The position numbers and the translations under genes were made by a program. A stretch of 64,000 nucleotides of DNA, from positions 930,001-994,000 of the forward strand of contig WUJK01000013.1 in NCBI GenBank assembly GCA_011317545.1, given 5' to 3'. Origin of the DNA: Coniella vitis. Taxonomy: Eukaryota; Ascomycota; Sordariomycetes; Diaporthales; Schizoparmaceae. The notes beneath the pieces were generated by a model. That model saw only the letters and a list, made by a program, of their open reading frames with translations, did no database searches and had not been told where the DNA came from. Shown piece by piece: positions 33,020 to 45,799 of the stretch; the first letter of the stretch is position 1; each line of letters starts with the position of its first letter.

Positions 33020-33570
33020 GTTGTAATCTACCGGATCTAGGGAATAGAAAAACCCCTAAAATATATTAATATCGCGCTATATATCTTCTAGATCTACTAG
33101 GAAGATTCCAATTTGCTTAAGTATAGCAGTTCTAATATAAGCCTATAAGCCTAAAGGACCCCCTCTCTGAAAATACGCCTACGGCGGTTAAGTACGACTC
33201 CCTAACTTATATACTATATAATATAATAACAATTTCTACGTAACGCGTTAGTTAAATAAAAAAATAGCACTTTAGCTAAGTGCTCTTCGTCCTCGCTTAA
33301 TAAAGGAGTTATATTAGCAGAAAGCCGGCTACCCGGTATTATATAAGGATCGATAGCAGAAGTTCCGCTTACGGTTAACTATTTAGAGGTTAGGAGTATA
33401 TTATTAATACTTAACGATCTGCCCCTAAAAGAATACTTAAAATTAGAATTCCGAACGTAATATAGTCTAGAGCCGCTTTAACTATTAACTTCTCCTCTAA
33501 GGATAAGTTTTCTACCTCGGTACTAATTCTATTATATAGATTTGCAGTCTCTTAGGGTATTAATAAGCTA
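33020..33570 (-). pseudogene. Unidentified RIP-mutated coding relic
   Basis: The minus strand keeps a long protein-like frame once TAG/TAA are read as mutated Gln or Trp. Best pieces: LTVSGTSAIDPYIIPGSRLS, NITPLLSEDEEHLAKVLFFY and, after a frame change, INIFxGFFYSLDPVDYNSSE (x is a stop). It lies immediately downstream of the tyrosinase relic and on the same strand. I do not recognise the family. It could be a second host gene or part of a transposon. Confidence 0.3.
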
Positions 33571-33930
33571 AGATAAAATAAGATATAGAAAGCTATATTC
33601 TTAAAATATATACATTAAAAACAGGCCATCGAAAATAACTATTAGTCTTTCATCATTATATACTTTTGCTACGCATTTTTATTAGTATATCCTTTATAAA
33701 AGATTCCTTACTATAATTTGCTTATAAAATCTATACGTATAAAAAGATAATACTATCTATTAATTTAACAAGCTAATTTAAGAGGGAGAGCGGGAGAAAA
33801 GCGTCTCGCTATATCTCTTTAATATTCTATTTAAAATATTATTATAAATAAAATATTAAAACTTTTATTTAACCGAGGATCGATCCTATTTCTATTATAG
33901 CAGAACCCTACTTTATATCCTATATTACTC

Positions 33931-35187
33931 TTAATAATCGTATTTATAGCAGAGGTAGCCTCCCTATATATTTATAACCTCCTAGATAATTACCTCGGGG
34001 ATAATATCCGTAACTTCTAGGATATAGTTAAATATTATATTTAGGTCTACTCCCGTAGGTAGTATAACGTTATAGACCTAAAGCGTAGTTATATTCCAGG
34101 TATTACCCGATATATTAAATAGGCGTAAAGACGGGTTTACTACTTGCTATTTCCACTACTGCCGGTCGAGGTAATTATAGTATATAAAGAATATAGGATC
34201 GCCTATAGAAGCGTAAATATCCGATATCTAATATAAGAGACTATTAATAAGTATATATTATACCTTAGCACTCTAAGGAGATATTATAGAAATAGTATAA
34301 TTTCATTAGATAAAGCTAATAGAATATTATAAAAAATATAGGATAGGATAAAGGGATAACTTATAATTTCTCTACTAGTATTATACCCTATAACGTAGGG
34401 ACTAGTAGTAAAGGCTACTATATAATTAAAATAGGAGTAGTAGTTATTATAACGCCTATAGTCGTTAAGCTTTTTACTAGTTATATACTAAATATACTCG
34501 GAGGTTTAGTCGCAGTATAAGTAGTAGGATAAATCCTTTAACCCGGGCCCGATATATATTATAGTATTTGCAAAAGCGCTATTAATAAGATATAGGTTAG
34601 GACCTATACCGTTACTACCGAAGGAGGCGGCAGACTATATTTCGGATTAGAATAGATTACCGGAATTAGTATTAGCTTCCTCGTCCCACCAGGATATTAC
34701 GCTAGTGAAATTACATTACTCCCGCAGGAGCGTCTCGTACGTATATATATAGAAACGATACTATAGGAGGAATTACCCCTAGAAGAAATAAATATTAGCA
34801 GATACTAGTACTATTCAACAGGGGCTTATATATACGCATAACATTATAAATAATATCCCTAACAAACTGGTTATATATAGTCACATTCTAATACGACCGA
34901 TATAGAGCTTATAAATCAGACCAGCGGCTAATAACACCGTTTAACGTTATCTGGGCGGGTAAGTTAAATAGGCATTTTTTAACTTCCAGAAATATATCCT
35001 TTTCGGCTCGAGATAGGTTACGCTATTCTTTCCGGATTATAATATTCTCAGGGCTATAAATACCGTTAAAGAATATCGGTATCGATAAATCGGCTCTAGT
35101 AATAGTTTTACAGGATAGGCTATAGGAAATAGAAGCACTACGCGTAAGACCAGCGCTAAGGAGAAGTAATAATATAAAGGAGGGTAT
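33931..35187 (-). pseudogene. RIP-inactivated tyrosinase gene
   Basis: The minus strand reads as a fungal tyrosinase with stops. In order: a start codon mutated to ATA at 35187-35185 and a signal peptide (PSFILLLLLSAGLTRSAS); KDIFLEVKKCLFNLPAQ; the CuA block FLxxHRFY reading FLLxYRFY at 34772-34749, with the His codon now TAT at 34760-34758; YETLLRE and WWDEEA; SAASFGSNGIGPN and IGPGLKDLS; a probable intron of about 150 bp; then the CuB block ASIGDPIFFIYYNYLDR with the paired His codons now TAC TAT at 34182-34177; and a C-terminal VYNVILPTGVDLN. Known function of the family: Cu-dependent oxidation of phenols to quinones (melanin or secondary metabolism). The intron argues for a genomic gene copy, not a processed one. 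It can no longer encode an active enzyme. Confidence 0.85.
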
Positions 35188-38100
35188 ATTAATAGTTAAC
35201 TAAATAAGGACCGACCGACTAAAATAGGCTTAAAGGAAGGTAAAGAAGAGGAACGGCGCCCGTAACGCTAGAGATACTACTACCGTAGTTAGTAATATAT
35301 ATAAAAAGGGGACTATATAATTTATATATATAATAACGTATTCTTTTTATACCTAACCTCCTTTCTTATACCGGTTCTATAAAGATTATAATAAAGCTAA
35401 TAATAATAATAAGTAATAGATCCTACCTTATAATAGGGTTTACCGAGTATCCATTATAATACCTATAATAGGCCTAAGAAGGCAGAGCTACTATACAACG
35501 TAGCCTCGCGATCTCTCGGATATTACCCCGGGGCCTCTTTAACGCGGAAAATAATCTATTTCGATACTAGGTCTCCGCGTTATCGGCTTCGTTACTATTA
35601 TTCCATCCAGTTCCTTACTAGTACTAGCAACGCGTATATTACATATAGGAACTATATAAACAGATACCTCCTAAACCTCCTATCCTCTAATACGAATAAT
35701 CCTACTAAGCTAATAGGGATTTTTATACTATACTTAGGTCTAGAACTATATCTAGGCTATATAAAAGCGGTCCAGTTATATATATATAGCGTTATTATTA
35801 GCCTAGCCTATCTTTAGTAGGCAGATATAAAGGGCTCTGTAGCGTAAAAAACTCTAATTTTCGTATAGACTAGAGTTTAGGAAGGAGGCTAAAAGGAGAA
35901 TAAAAGAAGCTCTAATTATAAATTTTCGGCTTCTAAAGATACCGTATATCCAGTAATACAAATAAACCAGTTCCTTATACTAAGCTAGATACGTTTATAT
36001 ATATAAGAGAATAAATAACGGCAATATTTATCCGACTAACGCCGTTATTTGCCCGGGCGTAGGAGAATATAGGTAAGAAAGTAGATAGATTTTTACTATC
36101 TTAGTAATAAAGATATAAGTATTTATAGAAATCTAGTTAAACCACCGGCTCTTTCCCTCCCTAGATATAAATTAATATAATTAAGTTTAGAAGATAACCT
36201 ATAGGACGAAAAATAGTATTCCAAAGCAGAAGTAATTCCGTATCCTAGCAAATATTTTAAACGATATCGGTATATAGCCTATCTTCCGAGGGTAGGGGCG
36301 GGCCTAGTTATCCCGCGACTAGCAAATTTGCGAGTAATATAATAGTAGTATACGGCTATAAGTCTTACCTATTAGGTATCCGCTACGCTATACTATATTT
36401 ATAGAATTTATTAAAAGGGACTATTCTATACTTACTATATACTACATAGCGCCTATATAAGCGTCGTTACTATATATATTTCTTACTAAATACTTCGGCT
36501 TAATATTTAGATCCCTATATAAGAGCTCCGGTAGCAGGTATTAGTAATAGCTTACTATAAAAATAGAATACGGATACTAGGCTACGGCTACCGTACTACG
36601 TTATTTCTTATATTACCGACTATTAATAGGAATTATAACTACGATACTCTCCGTTAACGCTTTAAGTCCCGTCTACCCTACCGCCGCTCCTATTCGCCCC
36701 ATAATATAGCGCCGGTTACGCTTATCAACCTAGGCATTAAGGTACTTACGGACGAATATAATAGGGACTCGCTAGCACTCCTATACTAAATCTTTATAAG
36801 GATATATATATATAATACTAACGCTAACTGTATAAAGATTTATCTACTATAGTATAATAAAGCATAGAACTTCTTAGCCTCTAATTTAGGACTTCGTCTC
36901 TTCCTTTAAATCTCCAAATAGTATTCCTCTATTAAAGTAATAGTTATATTAAGTATACCGAGTTCCTAGATAGAATCTGCGGTATACTACCTAACTAGAC
37001 GAAGATCACAGACGTTAAAAGAAGATTTATAGGGCTATATATACAAAGTTAATATAAATAGATATATAGTAACCCGGCAATATTAAGCGATATAAAATAG
37101 CATAGTATAAACCCCGGACGGCAGATTCCGTATATATAGAACATATAATTTAAGGATCGACTTATATAATGCTAATAAATATTCGAATCTTATTAAGGAT
37201 AAGCTAAGGCTTCTCCGTATATATGCTATAGTTAGCGCCCGCGATAATAAATAAATCTGCGTTTAGGATTTTCTCCGTAATTATTTTCGAGTTTTCTACT
37301 TATATTACTATTAGCCTAGGAATAGAACTCTCCCGTTATACTACCCTAAGCCTCTTTTAATAAAGTTCTAGGAATATAAAACCTACCGGGGGGGTAAATC
37401 CAGTCTTAATCGCTAATAATAATAAGCATCTTAGTAGTAACTAAGTATAGCTTACTCGTATAATTAAAGTATTTCTCCCTCTCCGAGTAGAGATTATCTA
37501 AATAGTATTAAGTCCGTAGCTAGCAGAGGAGAAATAGAAGCCTGCTAGACTTACTATATAATTTAGCTATATAGATACTTTCCTAATAGTTTCTTAAAGC
37601 AATATTAGGGTCGAAGGCTTCTTTATATAATAGTATAGATGTAAAATAAACTAACTGAAATTCGAGATCGTTCTAATAGGCGCTAAAAACCTTATTTCTT
37701 AGTATATCTTCCGAAAAGCTCGGGGCCTTTATAAGATAACCTTTAAGTATTATAATAGCTCCCTCCTTATCTATAAAACGTATATTATTCAGTATATATA
37801 CTGGGATAAGAGTATATATAAGACCTACGGTAGTAGGATAGGACTATTCCTCGAAGGATTAAATACGATATATAAGATATATATTTAATCGTATAGTATT
37901 AGGCGAGAAAGCCGCTAAAGCTACCTCTATAAATAATTACTTATACGTTTAGGCTAGTAAAACGCTTGCGGATACTATTAATATTATCTATTATCTGCTT
38001 AAAAGTATATAGCTTAGTGCGAGAGCTCTGCCTATATCCCCTAAAGTTAAAAGATAGTATACGAAGCTTATTACTAAGCTTGCTATAAATAGAAAAGTCG

Positions 38101-39099
38101 GACCTATAATCTCCTGTTCGATAGTATTAGTAGTCTCGCCCTTTGAAAATTGCGGTCTTCGAATATTACGTATATAAACTTATGCCCCGACCGCTATAAA
38201 GCGTAATTAGTAAGGGGCTATTAGTAGAACCCGTAAGCTCGTAAGCTAGATATGCTCCGTTAACTTTTATAAAGTTAACTATTCTAACTTCGAAAGCTTA
38301 ATAGCCCGAGTATAATTAGTATATTTTAGTAAAACGCGGTATTATAAGAAGACTCGGTTAATAAAAGAGGTATAGTAACTTATACTAATTATATTTATAA
38401 TAGAAGACTTCGGCCCGGCTAACCTAACTTTAACTAGTCTCTTAAAAGTGTATATTACTTAATAAAGCTCGAATAACTCCGTTTACGGAGGTCTATAGCG
38501 CTTACTATCCTATATTTTATTCCTAAATTAATTTTAAGGTAGGGTGAGTTTTTTGCGGAGATATACTTACGCCCGTAGGCTGTTTTCAGACCTAGCGCTT
38601 CGTATAAACTATATACTAGCCCTAATATATCTTCGAGTTAGTTACTATGTCTTTATCTATTAATATTAATACTAGTATATAATCTATACTTTATTACTTA
38701 ATAAGTCTATACGCTTAATTAATAGTTTTATAAGTAAGGTTTATCGATAAGGCTATTAAATATTATAATACTATATAACGCTTTGCTATAGATAGCTCTA
38801 TTAATAAGGCTATTATAAATTTCCCGTATCTATTAACTTACTATATATAATATAATATTCTATACTTTTATCTTTATAACCTTATAATTCTCTACCTTAC
38901 CTTAACGTCTCTTCCTTCTCCTTTATAACTTACTTTAACTCTTTCCCTCCTTTCTTTTATATTTACCCTCCCTCCGTTTATTATATTATTATATTTTCGC
39001 CCCTTAAAATGCTAATTATACCTCTAAGCCTTTATTCTATAATATATACTTTACCTTATACCCTAAGGTACTAATATCGCTAAAATCCTTATACTATCT
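35188..39099. other. RIP-mutated DNA, contents unresolved
   Basis: About 3.9 kb. Protein-like pieces are seen on the plus strand at about 35.5-35.9 kb (SSNTNNPTKLIGIFILYLGL) and on the minus strand at about 36.7-37.0 kb (VPIIFVRKYLNA, RYIMGRIGAAVG). No family was recognised and no repeat boundary seen. Confidence 0.35.
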
Positions 39100-42000
39100 C
39101 TATAACTAAGATCTAGGTATATCTCCTAAGATACGATTAAAACGAGGGAAGAAGGCGGCGGAGGCTATAGATAGTAACGCCTCCTCGAACTCCTCGAATA
39201 TATATACCTCCTAATTCGCCTCCGCCGCTCCTTCTATATCTACGCCGGGCTCCTCGGCTAATATAAGCACTTCTTCTAGCTATACTACTTAGTATAATAA
39301 TAAAGTCTAGCTTATCTTTATATAAGGATTTTTTAACCTCTCTAAAGATCCTCTATAGCTTATACTTATACCTAACTTAAAGTAATACCCTAAACGCCTT
39401 AAGATAAAGATAAAAGTAACCCTTACGAAAACCCTATCTTTATTATAAAAATATAACCTTCCTCTTAATTATAGCTTCCTACCGCTTTATAAGATTAAAT
39501 TATTAGGCCGAGAACCCTTATACTTATTATAATAGGATACTCGAGCTAATACTTTAGAATTCGTCGATTATAAACTATATAAGCTAACGGTTAAGGAAAT
39601 TAAATCGAATATTAATTTCGTTAGTAAAACCTACTTACTCCTTACTCTATATTACCCTTTAATATCGGTTATAATACCGAACGAAGTCCTCGAAGAGATA
39701 TTAGGTCTTAAGGAGGTTCGGTATATTTATATATATTAGATCTATCTTAGTAAGTATAAAAATACCTTCGAGATATATTACTTATAACTACCTACTTAAT
39801 TAATATTATAAGGTATTAACTTCCTCCCTTTTATTATATCCTAAGTATTTATACTATATCGAATATTATAAGAATAAGTTAATATTATAGGGTGCTAACT
39901 TATCCTTATAATACCTAAATTATAGTCCTTTAATAATACCGGGTAATATATAATACGCCGATAATAAGTTTATACCCTATAATACTAACTCTTCTTATAA
40001 TCTAACCTTAAATCCTTACTAATTACCTATCGATTTCTCTAGCTTTTAAATACTTTAGGCCCCTAATCCGGGCGAAGATTTATAAGTTCTAGAACTACGC
40101 TATAACCCTAGCCGATATTATAAAGTAGTATATTAAGCTAGTCGAAGTATTCGATAATACGATATTATATATTATCTACTAGATTATAATCGACGATACT
40201 TTAGCTCTTATCCGGTTAGTTCGTAACGATAACCTAGGCTTACCTAATCCTAATTATATTAATATTAATATTATTATAAATATAGTAATCCTTTAATACC
40301 TTTATTATTATCCGATAGATCTTATAGGTATAATAACTAAGTAGTATAATACCTCTAAACCGTCCTATAAATATCCTTAAGGCTTTTCTTATAATAATCT
40401 TTTTAAAGGCGTAGCCTTATATATTTACTATACTAAATAGCGATATAACTCTAATTTTATTAATACTAAAAAACTTTCTCTCGACCTATAGAAGATATTA
40501 CTAAACGGTATTAAAGCTATTATATTAAGAGCTAAAGCTATTACCGCTATATATAAAAGGTTCCTAGCTAATAATACCGATATAATACCTAACTATTTAG
40601 CTATAGATATTATACTTACTATAATAAAGATACTTATATACTATATAAACGCTATTATATCTTAAAAGCTCGATAACTAGAAGGCTAATATTAGTATATT
40701 ATATAACCGCCTTTAGAAATAAACCGGCTTTCTCGCGTTTACTACTAAATATAATAACCTTAATAAGGGTAATAAACGGGGCTAAGGTTATAATCGGCGT
40801 TAGTAAATATTAAACGTTATAATAAGCTTCTAGCCTATCGACCTATAAGGTATATAGCGTATATTTAACGAGATCTACCGCCGGGCCTTACTCCTATAAC
40901 CTATTATTACCTTAGTTAAAGAGAAAGATATACTAAACTAATTCTATTTACTATTACTAAATAGTAATAGTATAGGGTAATATATTATAAGTTTCGAATA
41001 TAACGGCGATTTTTTAAAAGCGGCTCTAGATAAGGCTAAGGTATAATAAGATATACCTATTATATTATAGGCTTAGTATACTAAGCTTATATAATATTAT
41101 ATAGTATATAGTCTTCTTCCTTCTTAACTACCTCTCTAGATTAATTTTAAATAAGCGATTATAGATCTTAGTATATATTATACCAGCCGAGATAGTAATA
41201 ACCGTTATAATAATTTACGGATTTCTCGCCGAAAGAACGAAGATAGATCTCCTACCTTCTCCTTCGCCTTAAAAGCCTTTTAAATTATCGGTATAATACT
41301 ATTAGGATACTATTTAATTTAAAGGATATTATACTAATAACTACTTTAGTAGATATCGATTACTTAGCTTATATAACGAAGAATACTATTTATAATATAC
41401 TTCTTATAAATAAGGTTAGTACGGGGAAAACCTTAACTTTTATTATAAAACGATATATCTTTATTAAAGCCTATATCCGATAACTTAAAGAACTTTAGCT
41501 TAAGGAGTATAACGAGACGGAATTAGTACCTATTATACCGATATTACTAATAATCCTAGTAAACCTAGTTAAGTAATACTTAGAGGAGATTACTAAATAC
41601 TTCCCTCCTAATACCTTCTACCTCCGGGTATTCTATAGATCCGTTTCTAATACCTTATATAATATATAGCTATAATAGGCCGTTATATCTCGGTAATAGC
41701 TTTAGGTAGAAATAGAGCTAGTTATATCTAAGGTATCGATATCTATAATAAGTATATTATCCCTATATTAGCACCTTAAGGTATAAAGTTAATAATACTA
41801 GTTTTCCTATATTAGTACCTTAGGGTATTAATATATATTATAAACTATATATTATTAACTTTATACCTTAAGGTATTAATATACTCTATATACTCTATAC
41901 TATTATACTTCGTACCTTAAGGTACTATTATAACCTCTCTTATACTTATTAATATATATTACCTTTAGAATATAAGGAAGGTATAAATCTTTTTATATTC

Positions 42001-43080
42001 TATAATTATATTACGCCTCCTCTAACGGGATTAGGCTTTAGCCTTTATTAAGGATAGATTTAAGCTTTCTTACCGCTAAGGATTATAGGAAGCTAATACC
42101 TAAGATATTATACCTAACTATAATACTAATTACCTTACTCTTATCCGTAGTATTATTAATATAGCTTATACCGGGCTTACCTAAGATAACGGTAAGGGTA
42201 AAGCTAAAGGTAAAACTAATATATAGCTATTATTAGATAATACCCTAGCTATAGCTTAATTTAAGTAGGAAGTTAATAATTAGGACCTTAAAGAGGCTAT
42301 TAAGCATAAGGTAATACTCGATAATAGCCCCGATAACCCCGATAATAAGGATAACTAGGTCTTAGAAGCTCGAGATATACCCGAATATATATAAACTCGC
42401 TTTATTAAGGAGTAGATTAAGGCGGGAAAGCCGACTTTATTCGAATATAACGGCGAGACTATTTTAATAGTTATAAAGTTCTTCCGTCGATATTATATAT
42501 AGGAATTTCCGCTTAGATTCTACTCTTAGTATATAATCCTCGATAAATACTATATTATCCGCAATCGCTTAATAAGCTAAGCTAGGGTAATTAGGCTTAT
42601 CCTTCGTAATATATAAAACCGCCCTAATTTAATTTAAAACCTATCCTTACTAGTTATAATCTCTACTATACCTATTATTAATTAATAGTTTAATTACTAT
42701 AGCCTAGCTAATCTATTCTAGGAGAATATAGGCTTAGAATATAATATTAACTAAGAGAAGTTATCCCTAAGTATAGAGCTATAATTAAATAACTAGGGTT
42801 TTGTAACCTTTCTTCCCGAGGAAATACCTAGCGAATATAAGTAATAACTTATATAAGCAACTATAGAGTATAAATAGAGGTAATAGGTACTTACGCTTAA
42901 ATATTAGGCCTTATATAACTCGACGGAGGATAAGTAGTATACTATTATCCGCAATATATTAGCCTATATCGGTATACGCCGGGGAATAGATATAATTACC
43001 CGCTTATCCGACTATATAAATAGGGACCCGTAGCTAGTCTATCCTTATAATAGTATTCCCCCTTATTAGATTTAGATATA
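39100..43080 (+). pseudogene. Left part of a long unidentified coding relic, split by the chromovirus
   Basis: After a Ser/Ala-rich start (SNASSNSSNI near 39.17 kb) the plus strand keeps protein-like text, with frame changes, up to the left LTR. Examples are NTLEFVDYKLYKLTVKEIKS, RISRRKNEDRSPTFSFALKA and, in the last 150 bp, RRGIDIITRLSDYINRDP. The frame next to the LTR can be continued on the far side of the retroelement (50,705 onward) if a 5-bp target duplication is removed. Function unknown; a large transposon-encoded protein is likely. Confidence 0.3.
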
Positions 43081-43541
43081 TAATATTATAACCTATAAAT
43101 ATATAGGTTATAGGAATAGGCTAGTATAACTATATACTAGCAAATCGGAACCTTAACGGACCGATAGGGACCTCTTATATAAGAATATAGAGTAGTATAA
43201 TTAGGGTTAGGGTCCTAATAGTTATACGATCGATAGAATCGATATCGACTATATCGACTAGTATACTATAGATCGATAGGATCGATATCGATTATATCGA
43301 CTTACTAAGATAACGGAAGGATATAAGGATAGATAGTTTCCTATTATTTAGATAGTTTCCTTATAATCTTTAGTTATAAATCTAAGTATTATTTTATATA
43401 ATAGGGTAATCCCTCTTAATTACTTATAATACTTAATATTACTCGATAACGTATAAAGACTTAAAGGTAATACTTCCCTACCTACTAATATATAACTTAT
43501 AGGTACTTCTAGAATCCGGGATTTAGGTAAGGATTATTATA
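43081..43541 (+). repeat. 5' LTR of element 1
   Basis: 461 bp, nearly identical to 50244-50704. It contains two TTAGGG units in tandem (43201-43212) and a cluster of atcgat words (about 43228-43300). Confidence 0.93.
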
Positions 43542-43779
43542 TTTTTATAACTCTTATTTAGGACGGTCTATATATACCTCTTAGGTAATATTAAGTATAA
43601 TATTTAACTATAATATTAATAATTCCAGCCCCCTCGACGGTTAACTAGACCTAGAATACTAACTAGTAACTCTTAACTACTATTAACGTACTTATTATAT
43701 ATATTATAAAACTTAAGGCTCGAGGAAATACTAGCGGAACTCCTAATAAGCCCTTTAAGATAGAATAGCCTAAGGTTTA

Positions 43780-44590
43780 TCGCGGATAAGAAGACGATAT
43801 TTAACCTTTTATTATAGCCCTTAGAGCTTACTTCTAATACTACTAATAGTAATTCCCTACTAAAGCTAAGAAAGTAGAATTCGTAGCTAGTAGGCTTAAA
43901 GGCGATATACTTATATAGTTTAAACCTATCCTACGGAACTTCCTAGAATTTAATACGGAAGAGACTAGAGAAGATAAGATTAACGAACTCTTTATATTAT
44001 TCGAAACCTTCGCCTAAATACTTAAGGAAACCTTTAGAAACCCTAACGAAAAGTATAATATAAAACGTAATATCTCCTAACTTAAGTAAACTAAATTAAT
44101 ATTGTATTATATAATATTCTTTAGATAAATTATATTATATCTCTATTAGAATAATAAACCCCTTATAATAGCCTATTATAATAGACTTAAAGAATCTATT
44201 AAAGACGAATTATATAAGATACCCCGATTAGAGATATTCGTAGAATTCGTAGTAATAGTAATAGCTATCGATAATCGTAATTAAGAAAGGAACTAGGAAT
44301 AGTAAGGAAGGTAAAGACTTATTACTAACTTTATACCCCGGGTTAATACCGGAAAACGATATTAATAGCTACCTTAATACTTTATACCCCGATAGAATAA
44401 CTACCGCGGAATAGTAATTAGCGATATAATATACTTAAGCCCTATAGAGCTTAATATAGCTTAAAGGAAACCTACGAATAAGGAATACTTTAACTATAAT
44501 AGGATAAGCTACTTTATATAAGAGTACCGATAACCTAAGAAACCTAGAGAATTTAAGAAAATCCCCGAAGGACGATAAGCTAATATTATA
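43780..44590 (+). pseudogene. gag relic of element 1
   Basis: Capsid-like text with stops: KKVEFVASRLKGDILIQFKP, EFNTEETREDKINELFILFE and YYNRLKESIKDELYKIPRLE match the gag core of Ty3/gypsy elements. A degraded CCHC zinc knuckle follows near 44.50 kb (FNYNRISYFIQEYR, with Cys now Tyr or Phe). Confidence 0.8.
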
Positions 44591-45799
44591 ATATATAAGA
44601 CTACGGATTCTACTCCTAGCTAAAACTAGCTTCTAAAGTAAATATCGGATAACTCCGATTATAGACTCCTTAACTAGACCTTCTATTATAAGGATAATTA
44701 TATTACATACCTCTAGGTAAATTAAGGCTTAGGATAATTCCCTTAGAATCCTTATAAAAAACGATAAATTATAATTACCTAGAGAATACCCCTCCCTACG
44801 GATAACGGTTTATTCGAAAGACTAGTAATAGAATAATAAGCCTAGCTTATTAGGGAATACCCCTATTAATACGATATAAAAGGGTATAAGCTACCTAACG
44901 AAATAGAAATTATATAAAGCGATATTACGGAAATTATAGAATAATAGGAAACGCTCTATATTAATTAGGATATTAGTACCTAAACTATTAACGGAGAAAT
45001 AAGCTTAGAATTAGAAAGCTCTATAAACGAAGATACCGATAAAGGAGATATATATTACCTTATCTATAGTATTATACTTAGAGAACTATTCCGAATAATA
45101 ACCTATTAAGATAAAACCCCCCTTATATAGGAAGACGCGCGAATTAATTATCTCTACGAAAAATACTATTAGATTATATAGTTTGCCTATATTATATATA
45201 ATTATAGATAATACTTTAAATATAAGGTAACTAACGAATAGTTCCCTATACGTAAGATAGGGTATAATATTATCGCCTATAACGACGATAATAGCGACTA
45301 TTATAAAGTATTTAGAATAAGGGGAAACTATACTAGTACTAGCTTTATATATAATACCCCCTATAAATCTACTACGCGATAAGTAAAATAGTACTAGTAT
45401 ATAATACCTTAGTACGTACTTTACGCGTAAGAAAAAGCGCTCGATTAGTATAAAATATACGAATAGAAATAAAGGGAAAAGCTCGTAAAGCCCGTATATA
45501 TAGAATCTATATACTATAGCTTCTATAAGCGCGCTAATTATATAGAATACCTAGCAGATAAAGTATATACCTACTACGACCTTAAAGATAATTAGCCCGG
45601 AGTATAAACTCCCTATATAGAAAAGGAAAACTAAGCGCGCCTATAATAATAAGCCGTAATATATATATAATACGGAATATAATAAGCTAAGAACTTAGTA
45701 TAGATAATAGCCCTTAGAGTATAATAAGAATAGCAGAACCTAAAAGGTAAGGATCGCTTATAAGGGATAATAAGCGATTAAGACTTACGATAAAGTCCC

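Noticed and set aside
43201..43212. A chromosome end or interstitial telomere
   Set aside because: Only two TTAGGG units, and they repeat inside each LTR, so they belong to the retroelement.
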